Source: Candidatus Stahliibacteriota bacterium
GTDB taxonomy: Bacteria > Hydrothermota > Tepidihabitantia > B3-TA06
Direction of reading: 5' to 3'
Assembly: GCA_004375895.1 (NCBI GenBank)
Contig: SOJW01000015.1
Location: 1 to 64,000, forward strand
Length of the DNA: 64,000 nucleotides
A program made the position numbers and the translations under genes. Positions 8,614-17,176 of the stretch are shown here, piece by piece. The notes under the pieces are model-generated. The model saw only the letters and a program-made list of their open reading frames with translations, was not told the DNA's origin and made no database searches. The first letter of the stretch is position 1. Every line of letters begins with the position of its first letter.

Positions 8614-9639
8614 ATGGCAAATAAGTACGATCCCGACAAGGGCTACACCGAGTATCTGGAGCTGGCCAAAAACCAGGAAGAACTCGAAGGCCGCGTAGCT
8701 AAACTACTGGAAGAGCGCCGAAAGCTCAAGGAGAAGGCAGACAAGCATCTTGAGATGGCGAGACAGGCGGTGAATTTCGATCTCATCAAGACCGCCGCCC
8801 ACGAGTTCCAGGTGGAGATTCTCAACGAGATAACCAAGGCCGTGATTGAGTCAAACAACCTGGAGAAGGCGGTAAAGCTCATAGATCATCTCGAGACCCA
8901 TCTTGAGGCGCGCCTTCGGCTTACCCCCAGACGAGAAGACGAGGCGACTAAAAAGAAAGCTCCACCTACCGTATCCCCGGCCATCGCGGCAAGGAAAAAA
9001 CCCCAGCCCACAGGGAAGCCCGCTCGCCCAGAACCAAGGGGACCAAGAGAACAGGCAGCATATCCACCACCTCCTGCATCAGAGGGGGCAGGGGGGAAGA
9101 TGATAGAGCGCAGGACTATCCTTAACGATCGTCTCCACGAGATATGCCGCTACGAATACGACAACGATCGGCTTACCCGCATGATCTTTCTTGACCCCAA
9201 CGGCAATCCCCTCAGAACCCACCAGTTGATCTACAATAAGGACGGCACACTTGTTCAGGAAATCCACATCGACAGGGCAGGCATCACCCTGCAGGTTTGC
9301 GATCGCGAGTTCAACAAACAGGACAAGATCGCAAAAGAGATCGTACGCAACCCCCATAACGAGGTGCTCCATACCGTGAACTTCAAATACGACAGACATG
9401 CACGCCTTACAAAGAAAGAGTGGCGTGACTCGCGTCACAAAAGGACCAAGTCCTGGGAGTATCGCTACGAGAAGGACGCCGCAGACCCTGCAAAGATAAT
9501 CTGGCGCGATGAACGCAACAAACCTTATGGATTCGTAGAGTTGCGCTACGACGACAAGGAGCACATCATCGAGGAGACAAGCAAGGACCGCACAGGCGAT
9601 CTTATTAGATCGATCACCTACCAGTACTTCTACGGTTAA
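8614..9639 (+). CDS. Hypothetical protein: coiled-coil N-terminus, proline-rich linker, YD-/RHS-like C-terminal repeats
   Basis: YEYDNDRLTRMIFLDPNGNPLRTHQLIYNKDGTLVQEIHID..., repeated Y-D/K-x pattern. ORF could start at GTG 8611. Confidence 0.6.
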   Translation: MANKYDPDKGYTEYLELAKNQEELEGRVAKLLEERRKLKEKADKHLEMARQAVNFDLIKTAAHEFQVEILNEITKAVIESNNLEKAVKLIDHLETHLEARLRLTPRREDEATKKKAPPTVSPAIAARKKPQPTGKPARPEPRGPREQAAYPPPPASEGAGGKMIERRTILNDRLHEICRYEYDNDRLTRMIFLDPNGNPLRTHQLIYNKDGTLVQEIHIDRAGITLQVCDREFNKQDKIAKEIVRNPHNEVLHTVNFKYDRHARLTKKEWRDSRHKRTKSWEYRYEKDAADPAKIIWRDERNKPYGFVELRYDDKEHIIEETSKDRTGDLIRSITYQYFYG

Positions 9640-9717
9640 CATCAAGAGGGCAGCGGTGGTGGGCCTCCAAACATCGGTTTCAGAAACACTCTTAAGGATA
9701 AATCATAAGGAGATTCT

Positions 9718-11280
9718 ATGCGTGTAGTGCGGCGTGAGGAGATGCGTGCGATTGATAAGCGGGCAACCGAAGAGTTCAAGATTCCCTCGATGATTCTTAT
9801 GGAAAACGCAGGGCGTGGGGTTGCCGAAACGATCGAGGAGTACTTTGAGCCGGAAGGCCTTTCTGTGCTGTGCGTCTGCGGCAAGGGAAATAACGGCGGC
9901 GACGGATTCGTGGTCGCGCGGGATCTGGCCAACTCGGGTGCCGAGGTTGAAATCCTTCTCCTCGGAAAGATTGATGAGCTGAAGGGTGACGCATTGATCA
10001 ACGCTCAAATAGCAAAGAGCATGGGACTCGCGATTGAGGAGGTGACCAACGAGGAGGCGTTTGAAGGAATGCAGGGGTTCGATGTGATGGTTGACGCCAT
10101 CCTCGGAACAGGGTTCAAAGGCAAGCCTCTAGGCCTTGCGGGGCGTGCAATACAGCTAATCAATGAATCGGAAGCCTTCGTTGTAAGCATAGACCTGCCC
10201 TCGGGGATTGAAGCGGACGGGATGCTCGCCGAGCCTGAGGTGGCGGTTCAGGTCGATCTTACCGTTACCATGGCCTATCTCAAGCCCTGCCACCTCCTAT
10301 ACCCAACCCGTCTATACTGCGGTGATGTCTGGGTGGCGGATATCGGAATCCCCAACGCTATCCTCGATGCCGAGGGCAAACTCAGATTGACGACTCACGA
10401 AGATGCGGCAGCGCTTTTGCCAGAGCGAGCACCTTGGGGGAACAAGGCGACATTTGGCAAGGTATTGATAGTTGCCGGTTCCCGTGGCATGAGCGGTGCT
10501 GCAAGACTCGCAGCAATGGCATCGGCAAGGGTAGGTGCAGGCCTTGTCTACCTGGGATTTCCGGAGACCATGGCCGACGTGTTTGATTCAAGCCTTTTGG
10601 AGACGGTCAAGCGCCCGCTTGCAGATACCGGAGACGGACATCTGGCAGAGGGTGCGGCAGATGAGATATTAAAGATGGCCGATGAAGTCAAGCTTTTAGC
10701 AATCGGCCCGGGGCTGGGAACGCATCCGGAAACGGTAGAGCTTGTGAAAAACCTTCTGAGGAAGTGGAAGAAACCGATGATTGTTGACGCGGACGGAATC
10801 AACGCCATCGCTACGGAGTCCAGGCTACTTGAGGCCAAGAAGCCGCCCCTGATCCTTACCCCTCATCCGGGTGAGCTGGCAAGATTGATCGGAGGAGAAG
10901 CTAAGGAAATCGACCGCAAGAGACTTGATGTTGCTGAAGAGTATGCAAAGAAGTGGAGTGCGGTGCTTGTCCTCAAAGGCGCACCCACGATTATAGGTTG
11001 TCCGGCAGAAACGTGGATCAACCCCACAGGCAACTCAGGCCTTGCCTCAGGCGGAACAGGGGATGTATTGACCGGCATCATAGCAGGATTGGTAGCCCAG
11101 GGCCTGGCCCTGGCCCCTGCCGCACGATTAGGGGTATGGCTCCACGGCGAAGCGGCGGATATAGCGATTGAGGAGTTGGGCGAGCACTCGCTTGTTGCAG
11201 GAGACCTGCTCGATTATCTACCCGACGCCATAGTCTCCTTGTTTGAGTTCGAGGACGAAGAGATCTACGAGTCGGATTAG
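9718..11280 (+). CDS. nnr: Bifunctional NAD(P)H-hydrate epimerase / ADP-dependent (S)-NAD(P)H-hydrate dehydratase
   Basis: Epimerase CGKGNNGGDGFVVARDL plus dehydratase LTPHPGELARLIG and GNSGLASGGTGDVLTGIIAGLVAQG. Confidence 0.95.
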   Translation: MRVVRREEMRAIDKRATEEFKIPSMILMENAGRGVAETIEEYFEPEGLSVLCVCGKGNNGGDGFVVARDLANSGAEVEILLLGKIDELKGDALINAQIAKSMGLAIEEVTNEEAFEGMQGFDVMVDAILGTGFKGKPLGLAGRAIQLINESEAFVVSIDLPSGIEADGMLAEPEVAVQVDLTVTMAYLKPCHLLYPTRLYCGDVWVADIGIPNAILDAEGKLRLTTHEDAAALLPERAPWGNKATFGKVLIVAGSRGMSGAARLAAMASARVGAGLVYLGFPETMADVFDSSLLETVKRPLADTGDGHLAEGAADEILKMADEVKLLAIGPGLGTHPETVELVKNLLRKWKKPMIVDADGINAIATESRLLEAKKPPLILTPHPGELARLIGGEAKEIDRKRLDVAEEYAKKWSAVLVLKGAPTIIGCPAETWINPTGNSGLASGGTGDVLTGIIAGLVAQGLALAPAARLGVWLHGEAADIAIEELGEHSLVAGDLLDYLPDAIVSLFEFEDEEIYESD

Positions 11281-11284
11281 AGAA

Positions 11285-12697
11285 ATGAGCATCCTGTTTG
11301 TATTAATCGCCTACATCTACAACCCCTCCGACTGGCAGCACTACCCGCGTCTGGATGAGATCCGCAACTTCACCGCCGACGCGTTCAACACGGTGTATAT
11401 GATAACGAACGATGCAATCATCGAACTTGACGATGACTCCTCCACGCCTGAACGCATCTTTGGCTCGGCAGAAGGTCTGCCCCTAGAGATAGCGTTTGCC
11501 GTCTACGATACGGACCTCGCACGTGTCTGGGTGGTATCCGCAAAGGGCGAGCTTTACGCGTTTACCACCGCAGTAGGCCTGGCAAGAAAGGTATTCCTGA
11601 CCACCACATCCTCGATCAGACGTCTGGGCATCAACGCAGGTTATATCTTTCTCGATCACGGCTCCAGTGTGCAGTCGATCAATAAGCGGTCGGAGCAGCC
11701 GGCAGATGCCTTGCCTGACTCCACAACGGTCTGGGTCGGCTCCTACAACCCGGCAAACATCCGCAAGGACTACCCGTTACTTGCCCCATGGGTGTTCCTT
11801 GACGAACGAATGCACCAGATACCCTACTCGATGGTCTTTACGCACCGCAACAAGGCTTACGTGTCGGTGCGAGGTTACGGCTATCTTGTCTTTGACGGCC
11901 TTGCGTGGCGCGAGACCCTGCGATACCAGAGCCCACGTGCAAGCGAAGTCCACTCCATCTTCGCCGCAGACAGCTCGCTTTACGCGTTCGGCAAGGACGG
12001 GGTGGACCAGCTTGTGGTGAAGCAGAAAAAGATGCTCTACCACCCCTTTGAGTGGTGGGGAACAACACGAAATGAGACGCCGTCATGGGGCGTGGGAATC
12101 ATGGACAAACTGCGCCGCACCAGCTATGAGAAAGCGAGGCTGATCGAAGGCAACCTGTTCCTTCTTGAGCGACGCGAGGCGGATGTCTTTAACGTTGATA
12201 AAAAGGTTCTATCAGAGATCAGAACCCAATCCTGGATATACGACGTTGACTTTAACAAGGATTCTTTGTTTGTCGCAACGGATGATGGGGTCTTTCTTAC
12301 CGTTATCCCAACGGGCGAACCGAAGCCTTTGCACGACGAACGAAGCAAGCTGGTGCGCAGGGATGTGCTGGCGATCGTCAGGGGAGATCATGCCCGCTAC
12401 TTCTGGACAGGCAGGCTCCTGGTCAAGCAGACAGGTGAAGGTTGGGAATACTTCACCTCGCCTGGATTTATCCCTGTGCCTCAGAACGCGGTTGCGGGCC
12501 GCGACAGCCTGATTGTTCTTGGAGGCAACGGCGGGTTGGTTATATACAACCCGGAGACCTACCTTCAAATCTCCTTGACTACCAGGGAGGGGTTGTTATC
12601 GGATAACGTCACCGCGCTCTTGGTGGACGGCAACTATCTCTGGATCGCTACCGACGCCGGGCTGCAGCGGGTTGACCTAAACGCCGTTCTTCCTTAA
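11285..12697 (+). CDS. Beta-propeller-like protein (two-component-regulator-propeller style repeats)
   Basis: N-terminal hydrophobic segment; propeller-type repeats such as GLLSDNVTALLVDGNYLWIATDAGLQRVDL. Confidence 0.6.
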   Translation: MSILFVLIAYIYNPSDWQHYPRLDEIRNFTADAFNTVYMITNDAIIELDDDSSTPERIFGSAEGLPLEIAFAVYDTDLARVWVVSAKGELYAFTTAVGLARKVFLTTTSSIRRLGINAGYIFLDHGSSVQSINKRSEQPADALPDSTTVWVGSYNPANIRKDYPLLAPWVFLDERMHQIPYSMVFTHRNKAYVSVRGYGYLVFDGLAWRETLRYQSPRASEVHSIFAADSSLYAFGKDGVDQLVVKQKKMLYHPFEWWGTTRNETPSWGVGIMDKLRRTSYEKARLIEGNLFLLERREADVFNVDKKVLSEIRTQSWIYDVDFNKDSLFVATDDGVFLTVIPTGEPKPLHDERSKLVRRDVLAIVRGDHARYFWTGRLLVKQTGEGWEYFTSPGFIPVPQNAVAGRDSLIVLGGNGGLVIYNPETYLQISLTTREGLLSDNVTALLVDGNYLWIATDAGLQRVDLNAVLP

Positions 12698-12806
12698 CTT
12701 ACACACCTTTTCGGACCAAAAAGCCACGCAACAACTCGTCAGGTTTGAATGCCACTCGTCGCATTTTTTGGGCGTTTTTGAGGGTTTTTCCCTCCCTTTG
12801 TGGACA

Positions 12807-12992
12807 GCGTGCCCCTTGGGGTGCCAATTTTACTGCACCCCATAGGGTAGGGGGCTAGGGGGAGGGTGTTTCCCCTTCCCCCGTCGACTTCGTCTCCGAC
12901 CCCTTCCACCAGGGAAGGGGAGGCCCGAATTACATTATGTGAGCGGGCCGACCTTATACCCTATGGGGCACTCGGTGCCCCAAGGGGCACGC
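12807..12992. repeat. MITE-like intergenic element with ~40-bp imperfect inverted termini
   Basis: Left GCGTGCCCCTTGGGGTGCCAATTTTACTGCACCCCATAGGGTA; reverse complement of right GCGTGCCCCTTGGGGCACCGAGTGCCCCATAGGGTA. Confidence 0.6.
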
Positions 12993-13000
12993 TCTTAAAT

Positions 13001-13062
13001 GTAGCACAGGCTCTCCAGCCTGTGGGATAATCATAAAAGAACGGGCTAGAGAGCCCGTTCCA
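13001..13062. repeat. Paired-hairpin dispersed repeat (copy 1)
   Basis: GTAGCACAGGCTctccAGCCTGTG...GAACGGGCTagagAGCCCGTTCCAC. Confidence 0.7.
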
Positions 13063-13145
13063 CATTTTTAATTCGGGGTCCCCGCGAAGAAACGAAGTTA
13101 CTTCATGGGGTTGCTGGCTACTACTTGAGGCCCGAATATTATTAA

Positions 13146-13499
13146 CTACTTAAGAAGCTTAGCCGCCTCCTCGGCAAGACGCTTGATAAACTCCATCTGA
13201 AGTCTTGGCTTGCCTTTCAACGAGTCAAGCAGCTTCTCAAAAAGAATCCTGGGATCAGGTGGACTTTCACCGGAAAGTCTGAAATCCAAGAGATCGTTCG
13301 GGGAGGTCTTCAAGGCTACTGCAATCCGGTTCAGTATAGTAACGCTGGGATTAGAAAAACCAAGTTCAATCTTGCTCACGTACTTGAAACTAATCCCGGC
13401 TTTCTCGGCCAACTTCTCCTGTGACCAACCTAGCGCCTTCCTTCCGCGCCGTATTTCTTTCCCTAATGCCTTAATCAATTTAGCTTCATCGCTCTTCAT
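13146..13499 (-). CDS. XRE-family HTH regulator (module copy 1)
   Basis: LGWSQEKLAEKAGISFKYVSKIELGFSNPSVTILNRIAVALKTSPNDLL. Confidence 0.9.
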   Translation of the reverse strand: MKSDEAKLIKALGKEIRRGRKALGWSQEKLAEKAGISFKYVSKIELGFSNPSVTILNRIAVALKTSPNDLLDFRLSGESPPDPRILFEKLLDSLKGKPRLQMEFIKRLAEEAAKLLK

Positions 13500-13555
13500 T
13501 TTAGAAGAATAAGCAAAACAGCCTTATACTCCACCTACGAAAATGAGAAATTGAC

Positions 13556-13583
13556 TTGACAATTCTTACAATTGTTGTAAAAT
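13556..13583 (+). promoter_or_regulatory. Promoter of the GIY-YIG-like gene with embedded inverted repeat TTACAA-TTG-TTGTAA
   Basis: TTGACA 13556-13561, TAAAAT 13578-13583, 15-bp palindrome at 13566-13580. Confidence 0.6.
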
Positions 13584-13643
13584 GCGATATGAACTCTATT
13601 CGTGGGTTAAAGATACTACATCTTTTTGGAGCAATGATATATC

Positions 13644-13988
13644 ATGGCTGTCTGTTTCGGTAATTATCCGTTCAGCGAGCCGGTTAAGCTGGTGGGGTGG
13701 AAGCCGCTTCCGTCATCAGGGGTCTATGCCCTTCTGATACCTGGCAGTTCCCCGCTTACCAGGTCTGGCTATCAGGTGATTTATTTTGGCGAATCGGAAA
13801 ACCTCTCCCGGCTGAGGGTTGACGAGCGTCACCCTGGCTATCCGTGCTGGCTTCTCCTGGCCGGTTCCAGAGACAATCTTTACGTCTCTGCGTATCTTAC
13901 CTACAACTGGCCAAAGGAAAAAAGGCAAGCCCTGGCCAAAAAGCTCGCAGCCGACTACAGGCCCTTCTGCAACTACGAGGCGAGGTGA
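13644..13988 (+). CDS. Small GIY-YIG-like nuclease-fold protein (module copy 1)
   Basis: SSGVYALLIP...YQVIYFGESENLSRLR...KEKRQALAKKLAADYRPFCN resembles the GIY-YIG core (GVY / YFG-ES-NL-R / E...N). Confidence 0.6.
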   Translation: MAVCFGNYPFSEPVKLVGWKPLPSSGVYALLIPGSSPLTRSGYQVIYFGESENLSRLRVDERHPGYPCWLLLAGSRDNLYVSAYLTYNWPKEKRQALAKKLAADYRPFCNYEAR

Positions 13989-14008
13989 CTTCGTGGGGCG
14001 TCTTTAAT

Positions 14009-14072
14009 GTAGCACAGGCTCTCCAGCCTGTGCATAAATATAAATAGAACAGGCTAGAGAGCCCGTTCCACA
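14009..14072. repeat. Paired-hairpin dispersed repeat (copy 2)
   Basis: GTAGCACAGGCTctccAGCCTGTGCataaatataaataGAACAGGCTagagAGCCCGTTCCAC. Confidence 0.7.
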
Positions 14073-14181
14073 CTGCTTTAGATTCCTCCCCCTTGACGGG
14101 GGAGGACAAAGGTGGGGGTGATTTTGGAGTGCGACAATCGCGTTGTCGCCGCAATGACACGGTCATTGCACTCCATATCCA

Positions 14182-14535
14182 CTACTTGAGCAGCCTGGCA
14201 GTCTCATCTAAAAGACGCTTGAGAAGCTCCACCTGAAGCTTCGGCTTTCCCTTCAGCAATTGGAACAGCTTTTCAGAAAGAATCCTGGGGTCATGGGAAG
14301 TTTCGCCGGAAGGACTGAAGTCCAGCAAATCATTTGGTGAAACCTTAAGGGCGATCGCAATCCGAAACAGCGTAGTGGCGCTTGGATTGGAAAGAAAGCG
14401 TTCGAGCTTGCTCACATATCTGGGATTTAAATCGGCTTCCTCGGCTAACTTCTCCTGGGACCATCCCAGTGCTCTCCGTCTGCTACGTATCTCTACCCCA
14501 ATTCTCTTGATTAACGCATCGTCATCAACATTCAT
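14182..14535 (-). CDS. XRE-family HTH regulator (module copy 2, diverged)
   Basis: LGWSQEKLAEEADLNPRYVSKLERFLSNPSATTLFRIAIALKVSPNDLL; roughly 60% identical by eye to 13146..13499. Confidence 0.9.
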   Translation of the reverse strand: MNVDDDALIKRIGVEIRSRRRALGWSQEKLAEEADLNPRYVSKLERFLSNPSATTLFRIAIALKVSPNDLLDFSPSGETSHDPRILSEKLFQLLKGKPKLQVELLKRLLDETARLLK

Positions 14536-14589
14536 ACTCGGAGAATAAACAAGACGGCTTCACATTCCACCTACTACAGTATTACACAC

Positions 14590-14617
14590 TTGACAACTAA
14601 CCCTTTAGGGTTACAAT
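14590..14617 (+). promoter_or_regulatory. Promoter of the GIY-YIG-like gene with embedded inverted repeat TAACCCTTTAGGGTTA
   Basis: TTGACA 14590-14595, TACAAT 14612-14617, 16-bp palindrome at 14598-14613. Confidence 0.6.
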
Positions 14618-14679
14618 ATAAAGTGCGTTTTTATTGATAAATTTAAGACGCTATGCTGATGCGAAAACAAGGGAGATCG

Positions 14680-15024
14680 ATGGCCGTCAGCTTCGGTGGA
14701 TACCGGTTCAGCGAGCCGGTTAGACTGGTGGGGTGGAAGCCGCTTCCGTCATCAGGGGTTTACGCCCTTCTGATACCTGGCAGTTCCCCGCTTACCAGGT
14801 CTGGCTATCAGGTGATTTATTTTGGCGAATCGGAAAACCTCTCCCGGCTGAGGGTTGACGAGCGTCACCCTGGCTATCCGTGCTGGCTTCTCCTGGCCGG
14901 TTCCAGAGACAATCTTTACGTCTCTGCGTATCTTACCTACAACTGGCCAAAGGAAAAAAGGCAAGCCCTGGCCAAAAAGCTCGCAGCCGACTACAGGCCC
15001 TTCTGCAACTACGAGGCGAGGTGA
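14680..15024 (+). CDS. Small GIY-YIG-like nuclease-fold protein (module copy 2)
   Basis: Identical to copy 1 from LVGWKPLPSSG to the C-terminus. ATG 14680 is preceded by gggag; the ORF can extend to 14653. Confidence 0.6.
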   Translation: MAVSFGGYRFSEPVRLVGWKPLPSSGVYALLIPGSSPLTRSGYQVIYFGESENLSRLRVDERHPGYPCWLLLAGSRDNLYVSAYLTYNWPKEKRQALAKKLAADYRPFCNYEAR

Positions 15025-15044
15025 CTTCGTGGGGCGTCTTTAAT

Positions 15045-15108
15045 GTAGCACAGGCTCTCCAGCCTGTGCATAAATATAAATAGAACAGGCTAGAGAGCCC
15101 GTTCCACA
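15045..15108. repeat. Paired-hairpin dispersed repeat (copy 3, identical to copy 2)
   Basis: Part of the ~1036-bp tandem duplication. Confidence 0.7.
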
Positions 15109-15436
15109 CTGCTTTAGATTCCTCCCCCTTGACGGGGGAGGACAAAGGTGGGGGTGATAACTGGGGATTCTCTGGAGTGCGACAACCGCGTTGTCGCCGC
15201 AATGACACGGTCATTGCACTCCATATCCACGATTTAGTGGGAGTCAAGGGATTCACCCTCCCCCTACCCCCTCCCTTGACGGGAGGGGGAATACCAGAAG
15301 CTATCGACATAATCCCCAAATTCCCCTTCCCTGGTGGAAGGGGATAAAGGGGAAGGGGAAAATCAGTCATTTAGTTGACATCTCCCACCTGCCGAATAAC
15401 ATTCACCAAATTGAAAAATTAACCCAAGGAGGCACT

Positions 15437-16984
15437 GTGGTTCTTCCGTTCAAAAACGAGCCGTACAAGAATTTTTCCTGCGAGCCGTGCAAGAAAGCAC
15501 AGCTTGACGCCATCGCAGCGCTTGAGAAAACCTACGGCAAGACCTATCCGGCGTTCATCGGCGGCAAAGAGGTTACCGCTTCCGAAACCTTTGCGTCCAT
15601 CAACCCGGCAGACAAGGACAAGGTAATCGGGCATTTCCAGAAGGCGGACGAGAAGCTGGCCGAGCAGGCGCTTCAAGCCGCACTTGAAGCGTTCGAGTGG
15701 TGGCGGTTCTACGACTTTCGCGAGCGCGCCAACATCCTTCTCAAGGCCGCCACGATCGCCCGGCGCCGCAGGTATGAAATCAACGCGGGCATGGTCCTTG
15801 AGGAAGGCAAGAACTGGATCGAAGCCGACGTGGACACAGCCGAAGGCATCGACTTCCTTGATTTCTACGCGCGCGAGATGCTGCGCCTTGGCCCCAACCA
15901 GCCCGTGACGCCGTTCCCTGGTGAAAACAACGAGCTTCGCTACATCCCCCTGGGCGTGGGCATCATCATCCCGCCCTGGAACTTCCCGTGGGCGATCCTG
16001 GTGGGCATGAGTTCGGCGGCGATTGTTACCGGCAATACGATAGTGCTGAAACCCTCGTCGGATTCACCTTACATCGGATGGCTGTTTACCGAGATCATGC
16101 GCGAGGCCGGTCTGCCCGATGGTGTCTTGAACTACCTTAGCGGTCCGGGTCGAGTGGCCGGAGAGTTCCTGGTGAACCATCCAAAGACACGATTCATCAG
16201 CTTTACCGGTTCAAAGGAAGTAGGCCTGCGAATCGTTGAGAACGCGGCCAGGAAACAGGAAGGCCAGATATGGATCAAGCGGGTGGTGGCCGAGATGGGC
16301 GGCAAGGACTGCATCCTGGTAGATGAAGAAGCCGACATTGACGCCGCGGTGGAAGGCGTTGCCGTATCCGCATACGGGTTCGGAGGCCAGAAGTGCTCGG
16401 CCTGCTCCCGCGCCATCATTGACGAGAAGGTCTACGACGAGTTCGTTGCCAGGCTGATCCCCAGGGTGAAAAAGATCACGGTCGGGGAAACCAAGGATAC
16501 CGCAAACTGGATGGGCCCGGTCATCAACGAGAAGGCTTTGAAGAACACGCTGGCATACATCGAGATTGGCAAGAAAGAGGGCGAGCTGCTGACCGGCGGC
16601 AATACTGTCGAGGGCAACGGCTTCTTCCTTGAGCCGACCGTGTTCGGCAACGTTGCCTGGGACGCCCGCATCGCCCAGGAGGAGATCTTCGCTCCGGTGC
16701 TGGCCATCGTGAAGTGCAAGGACTTTGACGACGGCCTGCGGATCGTGAACTCCACCGAATACGGTCTTACCGGTTCAGTGTACACCAACAATCGCTGTAA
16801 GATCGCTAAGGCCAAGCGGCTGTTCCACGTGGGCAACATGTATGTGAACCGCAAGTGCACCGGCGCCCTGGTAGACGTGCAGCCCTTCGGCGGGTTCAAC
16901 ATGTCCGGCACCGACTCCAAGGCCGGCGGCAGGGATTACCTGCTGCTGTTCATGCAGGGAAAATCGATCGCTGAGCGTTTTTGA
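15437..16984 (+). CDS. rocA: L-glutamate gamma-semialdehyde (1-pyrroline-5-carboxylate) dehydrogenase
   Basis: IPPWNFPWAILVGM, FTGSKEVGLRI, EMGGKDCILVDEEAD, GFGGQKCSACSR, GGFNMSGTDSKAGGRDYL. GTG start after aaggagg. Confidence 0.92.
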   Translation: MVLPFKNEPYKNFSCEPCKKAQLDAIAALEKTYGKTYPAFIGGKEVTASETFASINPADKDKVIGHFQKADEKLAEQALQAALEAFEWWRFYDFRERANILLKAATIARRRRYEINAGMVLEEGKNWIEADVDTAEGIDFLDFYAREMLRLGPNQPVTPFPGENNELRYIPLGVGIIIPPWNFPWAILVGMSSAAIVTGNTIVLKPSSDSPYIGWLFTEIMREAGLPDGVLNYLSGPGRVAGEFLVNHPKTRFISFTGSKEVGLRIVENAARKQEGQIWIKRVVAEMGGKDCILVDEEADIDAAVEGVAVSAYGFGGQKCSACSRAIIDEKVYDEFVARLIPRVKKITVGETKDTANWMGPVINEKALKNTLAYIEIGKKEGELLTGGNTVEGNGFFLEPTVFGNVAWDARIAQEEIFAPVLAIVKCKDFDDGLRIVNSTEYGLTGSVYTNNRCKIAKAKRLFHVGNMYVNRKCTGALVDVQPFGGFNMSGTDSKAGGRDYLLLFMQGKSIAERF

Positions 16985-16994
16985 CGCTCAGCGA
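16968..16994 (+). terminator. 10-bp perfect hairpin with the rocA stop codon in the loop
   Basis: TCGCTGAGCG-TTTTTGA-CGCTCAGCGA. No T-tract follows, so terminator function is uncertain. Confidence 0.4.
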
Positions 16995-17048
16995 TAATGC
17001 AAAGTGTAAAAGTCAAATTGCAAAATGCACACGAAGTGACGACGCTGA

Positions 17049-17091
17049 GCCTGCCCCTTGAGATGCTAACTTTACTGCATCTCATAGGGTA
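17049..17091. repeat. Solo copy of the 43-nt hairpin unit found as the left arm of the 12807 element
   Basis: GCCTGCCCCTTGAGATGCTAACTTTACTGCATCTCATAGGGTA. Confidence 0.65.
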
Positions 17092-17105
17092 TGCGAAGTA
17101 AATTT

Positions 17106-17131
17106 AAGGGCCGGCGAAGCCGGCCCTTTTG
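17106..17131 (+). terminator. Rho-independent terminator
   Basis: GGGCCGGC-GAA-GCCGGCCC-TTTT. Confidence 0.75.
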
Positions 17132-17176
17132 TTTGACATTGAACAATTAATCGCTATATTTCAGAAAGGAGGCTTA

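Noticed and set aside
9079-9645. 188-aa minus-strand ORF opposite the YD-repeat protein
   Set aside because: Valine/leucine-rich antisense shadow; no RBS or family resemblance.
13589-13654. Short ORF MNSIRGLKILHLFGAMIYHGCLFR* as a leaderless leader peptide of the GIY-YIG-like gene
   Set aside because: It overlaps the real gene start out of frame, and the equivalent region in the second module copy does not preserve it.
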